Origin: Desulfobulbaceae bacterium
GTDB taxonomy: Bacteria > Desulfobacterota > Desulfobulbia > Desulfobulbales > SURF-16
Length of the DNA stretch: 59,127 nt
Reading direction: 5' to 3'
Assembly: GCA_023230525.1 (NCBI GenBank)
Contig: JALNXE010000016.1
Coordinates: 1 to 59,127 of the forward strand
How positions within the stretch are numbered: the stretch's first letter is position 1; each line of letters begins with the position of its first letter. Positions 36,327 through 45,512 of this stretch are shown piece by piece. The notes under the pieces were generated by a model, which was not told the DNA's origin, made no database searches, and saw nothing but the letters and a program-made list of their open reading frames with translations. The translations under genes were made by a program, and so were the position numbers.

Positions 36327-37312
<986 letters not shown>

Positions 37313-37562
37313 CGCCTCTCCTTATCCGTGTTGTTTTTTTACGGATAGACATTTTTCTTCCGGAAATGTTGCAGGTTTTTTAGCAAAGGAGCATGTCGGC
37401 CGGCAAATTGCAAGGGTCATGCGCGCAAATTTGCTGAGAAAAAAATAACACATCAACTTTTATTCATGCTAGTATCTGGTGTATTATGTCAGGGATAGCT
37501 GTGCTACCTCCGGAACTGCTGGAACCGGACATGATTTTTTGGTTATGGTATGAGGAATTTGC

Positions 37563-37979
37563 ATGGGATCAGAGGGCAACGGCGGGCAGGTTTATGATCT
37601 GCGCCGCATTGAAGATGTTTTTGCCTGCCTGGAAATTATCAGCATGGCCCGCGGGGCATTATTCGGCATTGATCCGGGCCTTGCCAGGCGGATGGAAAAG
37701 GTGAGTGATGCCTTGGGCGCCTTTTCCCAGCTGGTTATGGAGGGCGGCCTGGCTGACCTGGCGGATGAGAGGGCTGATGAGCCGGCGGTTGCTGCCGCAC
37801 CTGAGACTCCGGCTGCCGCGGTGCCGGAAAACTTTTTTGCCGATCTGACAAATAATGTGAAAACCACTGCGGCTGCGCCGGGCACCAAAGATGCTCCCCG
37901 GTCGGACAGGCAGCAGGCGGATGCCGGGGATGGGGAAAACGCTATTGTTGATATTCTCACCGGCGAGAGAATAAGATAG
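37563..37979 (+). CDS. Small protein of unknown function
   Basis: The 138-residue acidic protein has a helical N-terminal half (about 12-60: GGQVYDLRRIEDVFACLEII then ARRMEKVSDALGAFSQLV), an Ala/Pro-rich linker and a short C-terminal segment IVDILTGERIR. No family recognised. GAGGAATTTGC precedes the ATG; it is followed 97 bases later by a receiver gene on the same strand. Confidence 0.5.
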   Translation: MGSEGNGGQVYDLRRIEDVFACLEIISMARGALFGIDPGLARRMEKVSDALGAFSQLVMEGGLADLADERADEPAVAAAPETPAAAVPENFFADLTNNVKTTAAAPGTKDAPRSDRQQADAGDGENAIVDILTGERIR

Positions 37980-38076
37980 CTGCCGGTCTGCTGTTCATCA
38001 ACCAGGCAGGTTCTCTCCGGCCCGGCAAAGCAACAAAGTTGGTTAACAACATTTCGATATAGGGTGGAGTTCGTGC

Positions 38077-38454
38077 ATGGCTAAGATCCTCGTCATTGAT
38101 GATGAAGAGCAGATTCGCGGGTTACTCAAACGCATTTTCCAAGCCCAGGGGCATATGGTGATCACTGCCGACAACGGGGCGGTGGGACTGAAGATGATGG
38201 CCCAGGAGCCGTTTGATCTGGTTATTACCGATATTTTCATGCCGGAAAAGGAGGGCATGGAAACGATCATCGAGATAAAACGGGATTTCCCAGCCGTAAA
38301 AATCCTGGCCGTTTCCGGTGGAGACAGCCAGGGGTGTGATTACCTGCCCATGACCAGGCCGCTGGGCGCCGACGCCAGCCTGAATAAACCTTTCAGTAAC
38401 GAGGATATCGTCAATCTGGTCAATGGATTGCTGGGGGTGAAGGGGTCCGGGTGA
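38077..38454 (+). CDS. Receiver-only response regulator
   Basis: A 125-residue single receiver domain: VIDDEEQ at residue 6, phosphoacceptor in LVITDIFMP (about residue 52), VSGGD and the LNKPFSNED Lys near 108. No output domain. A GTGGAG site lies 8 bases before the ATG. No kinase gene is adjacent. Confidence 0.88.
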   Translation: MAKILVIDDEEQIRGLLKRIFQAQGHMVITADNGAVGLKMMAQEPFDLVITDIFMPEKEGMETIIEIKRDFPAVKILAVSGGDSQGCDYLPMTRPLGADASLNKPFSNEDIVNLVNGLLGVKGSG

Positions 38455-38535
38455 AGCAGGACCCGCAAGGCAAAGAGGCGCCGGACTTGAACTTGAGCCT
38501 GCCTTGCCTTGCTTGCTGATGTCGCTGATTGCCCG

Positions 38536-39480
38536 TCAGGCTGCTGTCCGGCAGAGCCTGCCGAATCCTCCGGGTATGGTGCCGGATGCCCAGTAGACCG
38601 TGCCCTGTTTGTAATCGCAGAACCAGTAGCCGCCGGGATCGCGTCTTCCGGCCAGAAAGATAAACGGCTGACTGGCGGAAAAGCAATTATGCAGGTAAAG
38701 ACCCTTGTCGTTCTGTTCGGCTTCCATCAGCGACAGCGCCTCTTCCATTGACGGCAGCCGCCAGTTGTCATAGCCGGCAAACCTGCTGTCATTCATCTTC
38801 TTGATATAGGCCTGCATTTTGCGGATGCTGGTGATATCGCCGCCGCCGCGTTGCCACATGACGCCCGTAACCTTGTCGGTCACCGTCAGCCCGTCCTGGT
38901 TGTCAACCAGGAAATTGGCGAATCCGCCCTTGATGTTATACTGGGTGTCGAAAAAATTGTCGGCCCGGATGATGGCGTCCACCTCTGTTTCCCGCAGGTC
39001 CCGGGGAGCGCTGTTGAGGGTGACTCTGGTCAGTGCGGCCGGCAGTTGGGCCTCCGGGCCCGGCAATGCCGCCCCCATATTCTCTTTTTCAATGGCATCG
39101 ACAAATGGGATCACCCTGGAGTCGTCGTCGGTATTCACGACATGGTCCTTCAGCCATTGTTTCAGGGCGTCGTCAATGGCGTAGCTTTTATCAAGGCCCT
39201 GGGTCTTGCCCTGGGATTTTACCGCATTGTCGATCAGTTCCTGGGGGGCGTCAATCCGGGCCAGGACCCGGGCATATTTGATGCCCCGTTCCATCAGGCA
39301 GAGGATGGCCGGTTCTTGCCAGGAGTCAATGAAGAAATAGTAAAATTTTTCCTTGGCGCTCTTGATCCGGTCGCGACCGCCCCAGCTTTCGAAGATAGCG
39401 AAGGTTTCCGCCGGGATAAGTTGCCAGTCAATGGAGGGAGTGACATCTGCCGTGAAGCCGATCTTTTCAAATAATCCCAT
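38536..39480 (-). CDS. DUF1566 (Lcl-like C-terminal) domain protein
   Basis: The 314-residue protein has an unassigned N-terminal half (about 1-165, with a WQEPAILCLMERGIKYARVL segment) and a C-terminal DUF1566 domain: FLVDNQDGLTVTDKVTGVMW near residue 190, YDNWRLPSMEEALSL and the final GYWFCDYKQG...GFGRLCR. DUF1566 folds are FGE/C-type-lectin related and often occur in surface proteins, but this one has no signal peptide. The role is unknown. Confidence 0.78.
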   Translation of the reverse strand: MGLFEKIGFTADVTPSIDWQLIPAETFAIFESWGGRDRIKSAKEKFYYFFIDSWQEPAILCLMERGIKYARVLARIDAPQELIDNAVKSQGKTQGLDKSYAIDDALKQWLKDHVVNTDDDSRVIPFVDAIEKENMGAALPGPEAQLPAALTRVTLNSAPRDLRETEVDAIIRADNFFDTQYNIKGGFANFLVDNQDGLTVTDKVTGVMWQRGGGDITSIRKMQAYIKKMNDSRFAGYDNWRLPSMEEALSLMEAEQNDKGLYLHNCFSASQPFIFLAGRRDPGGYWFCDYKQGTVYWASGTIPGGFGRLCRTAA

Positions 39481-39684
39481 TTTTGTCTCCTGTTGTATAA
39501 TGTTTGGCGGGTAGAGGTCCGAAAGCCGTATCTGCGTTTTTTCAAGGTTGCTTACCCTTTAAAATAAACAAATATGACTTCAAAGTAAATAGTAATTATT
39601 ATCTTTATAGCTTCTTGGCAAAAAAATGCAGGGGTATAGGGGTTGAAAATTTGAGTCGTTAAATTTTTCACTGCGTGCTTCAAC

Positions 39685-40209
39685 ATGGAAAAAACAGAGA
39701 CCATACTTTTGCTGGGCGATTCCCTGGTTGAATTTTTTGACTGGCAGGCGCGTTTCCCCGAGATGGCCATGATCAACCGCGGCATGGCCGGAGAACGTGT
39801 CCGGGGACTGCTGGAGCGGATTGCCGGCGAGCTGGCCGCGGCGGACGGGGTGGATGCAGTGGTCATCATGACCGGCGCCAACAATCTGGCCGGCGAGGAC
39901 TATGCCTTTCTGCGGGATTACGAAGAGATTCTGCGCAGGGTGCGGGAGAGGCTGCCTGGGGCGCGTATTGTGGTCAGCAGTCTGCTGCCGTTTCGTTTTC
40001 CCTGGCTGGCGGCCGGGGCCATCAGCCGGCTCAATGCCTCGTTGCGCGCCATAGCCGGTCTCGCCGGGGCCGATTATCTTGATGTGCATGCAGCCTTTGT
40101 GGCGGCGCAGCGGGCCGGGAAGATCTGCTTTCAGCCGGACGGCGTGCATCTGACCGGCAGTGGCTATGAAACCTGGGCAAGGCTCCTGGCTGGTTATCTA
40201 GCCGGCTGA
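39685..40209 (+). CDS. SGNH/GDSL-family hydrolase
   Basis: The 174-residue protein has block I GDSLVEFF (catalytic Ser11 region), Gly in block II (MINRGMAGE), block III TGANNL and block V FQPDGVHLTGSGY with the Asp-His pair. It should be a cytoplasmic esterase or lipase-like enzyme of unknown substrate; no signal peptide. Length fits compact SGNH enzymes. Confidence 0.88.
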   Translation: MEKTETILLLGDSLVEFFDWQARFPEMAMINRGMAGERVRGLLERIAGELAAADGVDAVVIMTGANNLAGEDYAFLRDYEEILRRVRERLPGARIVVSSLLPFRFPWLAAGAISRLNASLRAIAGLAGADYLDVHAAFVAAQRAGKICFQPDGVHLTGSGYETWARLLAGYLAG

Positions 40210-40223
40210 TAAAAGAAAATATT

Positions 40224-40244
40224 TCCCCGCTTTTTTTGCGGGGA
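40224..40244 (+). terminator. Hairpin after the SGNH hydrolase gene
   Basis: TCCCCGC and GCGGGGA form a 7-bp stem with a loop of seven T. The U-run is in the loop rather than after the stem, so it may be a weak terminator or a 3' end stabiliser. Confidence 0.5.
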
Positions 40245-40362
40245 GATTGCTTGCTATTTGCGGAAGGCGATGATATTGTTTTACAAAGTTTGACTGTCTG
40301 GTAAAAATTCTCCACAGCCGCACAGTTTTCTGTTTACGGTTCGCATATTCCGGAGTGTCTCT

Positions 40363-40620
40363 ATGTACGTAAAAATCGACAAGGAATCATTTGAAGTCAT
40401 CATTCTGACTGTCAGCCTTAAAATCGTTGGCATAGTACATACTCTTCCCCAGGAAAGATTAACGGATTTCATGGCCGAGGCAACCTCGGACTATCTGCCG
40501 GTCACTGATGCGGCAATCTATCATCTGGCGGATGACAAATTGATCGCCAAAACCAAGTTCATGAGCCTGAGCAGAAAAGATGTGACCCTCATTTTTCCCA
40601 CCTCTGAAATGACAAAATAA
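40363..40620 (+). CDS. Small conserved-looking protein, unassigned
   Basis: The 85-residue protein alternates strands and short helices (LTVSLKIVGIVHTLPQERLT, then DYLPVTDAAIYHLADDKLIA and KTKFMSLSRKDVTLIFP). The GIVH-LPxERLTDF and YLPVTDA pattern resembles small proteins I have seen in Desulfobacterota but I cannot name a function (possibly a DUF6812-type family). Codon use looks like its neighbours. No signal peptide. Confidence 0.55.
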   Translation: MYVKIDKESFEVIILTVSLKIVGIVHTLPQERLTDFMAEATSDYLPVTDAAIYHLADDKLIAKTKFMSLSRKDVTLIFPTSEMTK

Positions 40621-40846
40621 CGCAGACTTTCTTTTCCCCGCCTGCCTGCCGTCTGATTTGCCGGAGTTGCGCGAAAAGTGTGTCATGCGCCGGCGTCCCC
40701 CAATTTTTACGCAACATCAAATTGTCTTTTTCCCGCTTATCGTTTACCTTGCATGCATGAGCTGCGGCAACAGGCCTGGGCAGATACCGGATCCGGCTGG
40801 GCATTAGCAGGGCTTGTTCCCCGCTCGCGTGTAAAAAAAGAGGAAA

Positions 40847-42400
40847 ATGGATCAGAAAACAGCAGAATACGAATTAGCTGAAATTACGGCTCTTTATGAG
40901 ATAACCAGAGTACTTGCCTCCACCATGGATCTGCGGGACTGTCTGCAGCAGGTGATGGTTATCCTGGCTGAGAAAAAGGGAATGCATAACGGCACGGTCA
41001 GCATTGTGAATCCCGCCACCGCCATTCTGGAAATAGAGGTGGCCCACGGCATGACCGCCGAGGCCAGAAAGCGGGGGAAATATCAGGTGGGTGAGGGGAT
41101 AACCGGCCGGGTGGTGGCCAGCGGCGCCCCCATCGTCGTGCCCCAGATCAGCGAGGAGCCCCTTTTTCTGAACCGCACCCGCTCCCGGGGCGATATCAAG
41201 CAGAAGATGGTCTCTTTTATCTGTGTGCCCATCAAGCATGGCCTGCAGTCCATCGGCGCCCTGAGCGTGGACCGGGAATACCGGGAGGGGCTGGATTTTG
41301 ACAAGGATCTCCGTTTCCTCACCATTCTCTCCGGCCTCATCGCCCAGTCCGTTACCCGCATCCTGGCCGTCAATGAGGAGAAAAAAAGGCTGGAGCGGGA
41401 AAACACCCTGCTGAAAAAGGAGCTGCGCGGCAAATACCAGATCGGCAACATCGTCAGCAACAGCAGCCGCATGCAGGAGGTGTTCGAGATGATCTACCGG
41501 GTGGCGGACTCCAATGCCACTGTTCTCCTGCGCGGTGAATCCGGCACCGGCAAGACCCTGGTGGCCAAGGCCATCCATTATAACAGCAAACGGGAGAAGA
41601 AGCCTTTTGTGGTGGTAAACTGTTCGGCCCTGCCGGAAACCCTGCTGGAAAGCGAACTGTTCGGCCATGAAAAAGGGGCCTTTACCGGCGCCAACACCAT
41701 GAAAAAGGGGCGTTTCGAGCAGGCCGAGGCCGGCACCATCTTCCTTGATGAAATCGGCGATCTCAGCCATGCGGTGCAGGTCAAGCTGCTCAATGTGGTC
41801 CAGGACCGGGAATTTCAGCGGCTGGGCGGGGTGAAGCCGCTCAAGTGTAATGTGCGGCTCATTGCCGCAACCCACAAGGACCTGGAAAAGGCGGTGGAAA
41901 GCGGTCAGTTCCGGGAAGATTTCTATTACCGTCTCAATGTCTTTCCGGTCTATCTGCCGCCGCTCCGGGAAAGGCGCACCGATGTGCTGCTGCTGGCCGA
42001 ATATTTCCTGCAGAAGTTCTGCGAGGAAAACAATAAGAATATTTCCCGCATCTCCACCCCGGCCATCGATCTCCTCATGCAGTACCATTGGCCCGGCAAC
42101 GTGCGCGAACTGCAGAACTGCATGGAACGGGCCGTGCTGATCTGCGATGAGGATGCCATCAAAAGCTACCATCTGCCGCCCACCCTGCAGAGCGCGGAAA
42201 GCACCAGTGAGCGCAACCCCCTGTCGCTTGCCGCCGCGGTGGAGAACTTTGAAAAGGAACTCATTGTCGATGCGCTGAAAAAGGCCAACGGCAACCAGAC
42301 CAGAACCGCCGAACTGCTCGACACCAGCCTGCGCATCATCAACTACAAGATCCACAAGTATCATATCGATGTGCAGGATTTTAAGGTGCGCAACCCGTGA
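40847..42400 (+). CDS. NifA-like sigma-54-dependent activator (GAF-AAA-Fis)
   Basis: The 517-residue protein has a GAF domain (about 25-175), an AAA+ domain with Walker A GESGTGKT (about residue 232), the sigma-54 contact loop GAFTGAN, Walker B TIFLDEIGDL and the R-finger region, and a C-terminal Fis-type helix-turn-helix (NQTRTAELLDTSLRIINYKI). The layout is that of NifA, but no nitrogen-fixation gene is present, so the target is open. The stop overlaps the queH start as ATGA. Confidence 0.88.
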   Translation: MDQKTAEYELAEITALYEITRVLASTMDLRDCLQQVMVILAEKKGMHNGTVSIVNPATAILEIEVAHGMTAEARKRGKYQVGEGITGRVVASGAPIVVPQISEEPLFLNRTRSRGDIKQKMVSFICVPIKHGLQSIGALSVDREYREGLDFDKDLRFLTILSGLIAQSVTRILAVNEEKKRLERENTLLKKELRGKYQIGNIVSNSSRMQEVFEMIYRVADSNATVLLRGESGTGKTLVAKAIHYNSKREKKPFVVVNCSALPETLLESELFGHEKGAFTGANTMKKGRFEQAEAGTIFLDEIGDLSHAVQVKLLNVVQDREFQRLGGVKPLKCNVRLIAATHKDLEKAVESGQFREDFYYRLNVFPVYLPPLRERRTDVLLLAEYFLQKFCEENNKNISRISTPAIDLLMQYHWPGNVRELQNCMERAVLICDEDAIKSYHLPPTLQSAESTSERNPLSLAAAVENFEKELIVDALKKANGNQTRTAELLDTSLRIINYKIHKYHIDVQDFKVRNP

Positions 42401-42963
42401 AGATCCTGCTGCATGTCTGCTGCGGGCCCTGCACCGTCTATCCCCTTGATGTCCTGCGCCGGGAAGGGCTGGAGGTGAGCGGACTTTTCTTTAATCCCAA
42501 CATCCATCCTTTCCGGGAGTTCAGGCAGAGAATCCAGGCCCTGGAGGAACTGGCCAACCGGACGGGTTTTGCGGTGGAGATCCGGCGGGACTACGGCCTG
42601 CGCCATTTTCTGCGCCGGGTGGTCTTTCATGAGGATGAGCGCTGCGGCCTCTGCTATGAGATGCGTCTTGCCGCCGCGGCGGAGCATGCCGCGGCCCTCA
42701 GGGCGGATGCCTTCACCACCACCCTGCTTTACAGCCGCTACCAGAATCACGAGTTGATCCGGCAACAGGGGGAATCCCTGGGCCGGCAATACGGGGTGCC
42801 CTTTTATTACCGGGACTTCCGGCAGGGATGGCAGGAGGGGATCGACCGGTCAATTGCCATGGGGCTCTATCGCCAGCCTTACTGCGGCTGCATCTACAGC
42901 GAGCAGGAGCGTTTTGACCGGAGATGGCAAAAGCGCAATCAAAAAGGCGGCAGCCGGCTGTAA
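42397..42963 (+). CDS. queH: Epoxyqueuosine reductase QueH
   Basis: The 188-residue protein has the QueH Cys pattern: HVCCGPC at the N-terminus, CGLCYEMR at about 87 and YCGC at about 166, which bind a 4Fe-4S cluster and a second metal. QueH does the last step of tRNA queuosine synthesis, replacing QueG. Its ATG overlaps the stop of the NifA-like gene, so the two are translationally coupled. Confidence 0.9.
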   Translation: MKILLHVCCGPCTVYPLDVLRREGLEVSGLFFNPNIHPFREFRQRIQALEELANRTGFAVEIRRDYGLRHFLRRVVFHEDERCGLCYEMRLAAAAEHAAALRADAFTTTLLYSRYQNHELIRQQGESLGRQYGVPFYYRDFRQGWQEGIDRSIAMGLYRQPYCGCIYSEQERFDRRWQKRNQKGGSRL

Positions 42964-42970
42964 CTGAAAA

Positions 42971-43058
42971 TTTACCACAGAGAGCACGGAGCCCCCAGAG
43001 CTAACTGACTGTAATAAAAAAAATATTTCTCTGTGATCTCCGGGCGCCCGGTGGTGGG
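42971..43058. repeat. Dispersed inverted-repeat element, copy 2
   Basis: TTTACCACAGAGAGCACGGA...ATTTCTCTGTGATCTCCGGGCGCCCGGTGGTG, a diverged copy of the element at 11945-12031 (quoted arms are split: ACCACAGAGAGCAC and TCTCTGTGATCTC). It fills the gap between convergent queH and bamD. Confidence 0.75.
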
Positions 43059-43077
43059 AAAAAGATTTTTTACCTTC

Positions 43078-43896
43078 TTACTTGGAAGTAGAAGGCTGAT
43101 TCGGCGATACCCGCCCGAAATCGCCGAAGATTGACCAGTCAGGCAGGCCGATCTCCGGTATCCAGTCGCGCCATTTGCTTTTCGGCGGCGTGCCCGCCTG
43201 CAGCTGCGCCAGCAGCTCCTGGGCTTCCGGGGCCACTGAGCTGTCCGGATAGGTATCCAGCAGATACTCAAGCCGCGTGATGCTCTGTTCCATTTTTTCG
43301 GTTTTCATATAGAATTTGGCCACATACAGTTCATGGCCGGCCAGGAAATCACGGCAGTCCTTGATTCTTGCCCTGGCCTCTTCCGTGTAGGGAGAAGCAG
43401 GATAGAGGCGGATGAGTTTTTCAAAGGCGGTTTCCGCATCGGTGGCGCTGCCCGGATCACGATCAATGGTGTCTATCTGGCGGAAGTGGCACATGCCGAT
43501 CTGGAAGTAGATATAGGGGATCGCCTCATTGGTCGGGTGGTTTTTGGCAAAATCCTCGTAGGCGCTGATCGCCTCGGTGTAATGGCCGAGATAGTACTGG
43601 CAGTCCGCTGATTTGAGCTCAGCCATGAGGCTGTAACTGCTGAAGGGGAAACGCTCCTGGATTTCCCGGAAAATTTTCAGGGCGCTGGAGTATTCGGCGT
43701 GGGTGAAATCGTCCAGACCATCAATGGCCAGGGCTTCAGGACCTGCCTGCACGGCCTCCGAGTCGTCGCTGAACATGGATTTGATGTCATGGAACACCGA
43801 GCAGCCGGGCAGCAGAAGCAGAGCCGCGCACAGGAAAACCAAGGTGAGTTTCCCGCAGAGATGAGGCGTGGGATGATTTGTAAAAAGATATTTCAT
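43078..43896 (-). CDS. bamD: Outer membrane assembly lipoprotein BamD
   Basis: The product is a 272-residue lipoprotein: signal ending LLLPGC, then TPR repeats (YSSALKIFREIQERFPFSSY, HYTEAISAYEDFAKNHP, AFEKLIRLYPASPYTEEARA, ITRLEYLLDTYPDSS). The YPxSPYxEEA pattern is typical of BamD/YfiO. It works with BamA to fold outer-membrane proteins. The start at 43896 (MKYLFTNHP) gives a normal lipoprotein signal; the frame opens 13 codons earlier. It lies 80 bases after trxB on the same strand. Confidence 0.88.
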   Translation of the reverse strand: MKYLFTNHPTPHLCGKLTLVFLCAALLLLPGCSVFHDIKSMFSDDSEAVQAGPEALAIDGLDDFTHAEYSSALKIFREIQERFPFSSYSLMAELKSADCQYYLGHYTEAISAYEDFAKNHPTNEAIPYIYFQIGMCHFRQIDTIDRDPGSATDAETAFEKLIRLYPASPYTEEARARIKDCRDFLAGHELYVAKFYMKTEKMEQSITRLEYLLDTYPDSSVAPEAQELLAQLQAGTPPKSKWRDWIPEIGLPDWSIFGDFGRVSPNQPSTSK

Positions 43897-43976
43897 TTGC
43901 GTATAGGGAGCTGTGTTTAAAAAAACAAAAGGCACGGGCTGCGCGAGTTTCCCGGCGTGGCCTTGCCCTGTTCGTT

Positions 43977-44906
43977 TCAGTTGAGGGTGCCCAGATAATT
44001 TTCCGCAGCAATGCAGGCGACCGCGCCCTCTCCTGTTGCGTTGACAATCTGTCTCACCTCTTTGCTGCAGATATCGCCGGCCGCCATGACCCCGGGCTGG
44101 GAAGTCCGCATTTCCTTGTCAGTTACAATAAAGCCGTCGTCATTAGCCAGCTGGTCGAGGGGCAGCATCTCCATATTGGGGCGGATGCCGACCAGCACAA
44201 AGCAGCCTTTGACGGCAAGAGTCGCCTCTTCGCCGCTCTGGACATTTTTCAGCCGGAGTCCTTCGACCTCCTTGCTGCCGATCACCTCGGTGACAATGGT
44301 GTCCCAGATGAATTCGATCTTGTCATTGGCAAAGGCCAGTTCCTGGAGGTGCTTTGAGGCCCGCAGTTCGTCCCGGCGGTGAATGACCATGACCCTGGTG
44401 GCGAATTTGGTCAGATGGACGGCCTCCTGGATGGCGGTATCGCCGCCGCCGATCACGGCGATCTCCATGCCCCGGTAAAAGGGGCCGTCGCAGGTGGCGC
44501 AGTAGGACACGCCCTTGCCGGTCAGTTCCTTTTCGCCGGGGATGCCGAGCTGGTTGGGCCGGGCGCCGGTGGCCAGGATGACGGCTTGGCTGGTCAGGGT
44601 TTCGCCCCCTGCCAGAAAGATCTTTTTGACCGGGCCGGCCAGATCCATGGATTTTACTTCACAGAGTTTGGTGACAAGCCCGAAACGCTGGGCCTGGGCC
44701 GTCAATTTTTCGGCCAGATCAAGGCCGGTAATCCCTTCCGGGAAACCGGGATAGTTCTCTATCCAGTCGGTGTTCATCACCTGACCGCCGGCAGCGCCTT
44801 TTTCCAGCAGCACCGCCTTCAGTCTGGACCGGGCGGCATAGAGCCCCGCGGTGAGTCCGGCAGGTCCGCCGCCCACGATGATCAATTGATAGTCGGTTTC
44901 CGGCAT
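43977..44906 (-). CDS. trxB: Thioredoxin-disulfide reductase
   Basis: The 309-residue flavoprotein has an N-terminal FAD motif GGGPAGLTAGLYAARS, the redox pair CATCDG (about 138-143), the NAD(P)-binding GGGDTAIQEA motif and the C-terminal FAD motif GVMAAGDI. It reduces thioredoxin. The gene starts directly after the trxA stop. Confidence 0.94.
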   Translation of the reverse strand: MPETDYQLIIVGGGPAGLTAGLYAARSRLKAVLLEKGAAGGQVMNTDWIENYPGFPEGITGLDLAEKLTAQAQRFGLVTKLCEVKSMDLAGPVKKIFLAGGETLTSQAVILATGARPNQLGIPGEKELTGKGVSYCATCDGPFYRGMEIAVIGGGDTAIQEAVHLTKFATRVMVIHRRDELRASKHLQELAFANDKIEFIWDTIVTEVIGSKEVEGLRLKNVQSGEEATLAVKGCFVLVGIRPNMEMLPLDQLANDDGFIVTDKEMRTSQPGVMAAGDICSKEVRQIVNATGEGAVACIAAENYLGTLN

Positions 44907-45230
44907 TTACTTGTCGAGCATGGCCGCAAGCTGGGTCTTGCCCACAGCTCCGGTGATCTGATCCGCGACCTTGCCGTTTTTGAAGAAGATAAGGGTGGGG
45001 ATGGCACGAATGCCGTATTTGCCTGGGGTTTCCGGGTTTTCGTCCACGTTCATTTTGACAATTTTCACCTTGCCTTCATATTCGCCGGCAAGTTCGTTAA
45101 TCATGGGGCCGATTGCCTTGCATGGACCGCACCAGGGCGCCCAGAAGTCCACCAGGGCCGGAATATCGGATTTCAGCACTTTTTCCTGAAAATCTCCATC
45201 AGTTACATGCAAAACTTTGTCATCAGCCAT
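44907..45230 (-). CDS. trxA: Thioredoxin
   Basis: The 107-residue protein has the active site WAPWCGPCK (Cys near 33 and 36) and the cis-Pro region AIPTLIFF. The ATG at 45230 follows a GGAGGG site; the longer open frame has no ribosome site. Abuts trxB with no gap, so both are co-expressed. Confidence 0.95.
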   Translation of the reverse strand: MADDKVLHVTDGDFQEKVLKSDIPALVDFWAPWCGPCKAIGPMINELAGEYEGKVKIVKMNVDENPETPGKYGIRAIPTLIFFKNGKVADQITGAVGKTQLAAMLDK

Positions 45231-45512
45231 ATTTTTTCCCTCCAGAGTAAGTATATCGGAAATAACTGTTAGTGATCGATGAGTGAGGTGGATGGTATTA
45301 TATAAATGTATGCAGAATATCGTGATCATCATAACGGGACTTACCCGTGATGACAAGATAATTCTACCTGCTCACCGGACTTTATCAGGATTGCCGCGGC
45401 TGTCCTGGCAGCGGTTTGCTCTAACAGATATATTCTTGTTTCTTGACAAGAACATACTTCCTGATATTGTGTCAGCAAATCGTTTTGGCGTCACCTCAGA
45501 CAGGATAAAAAA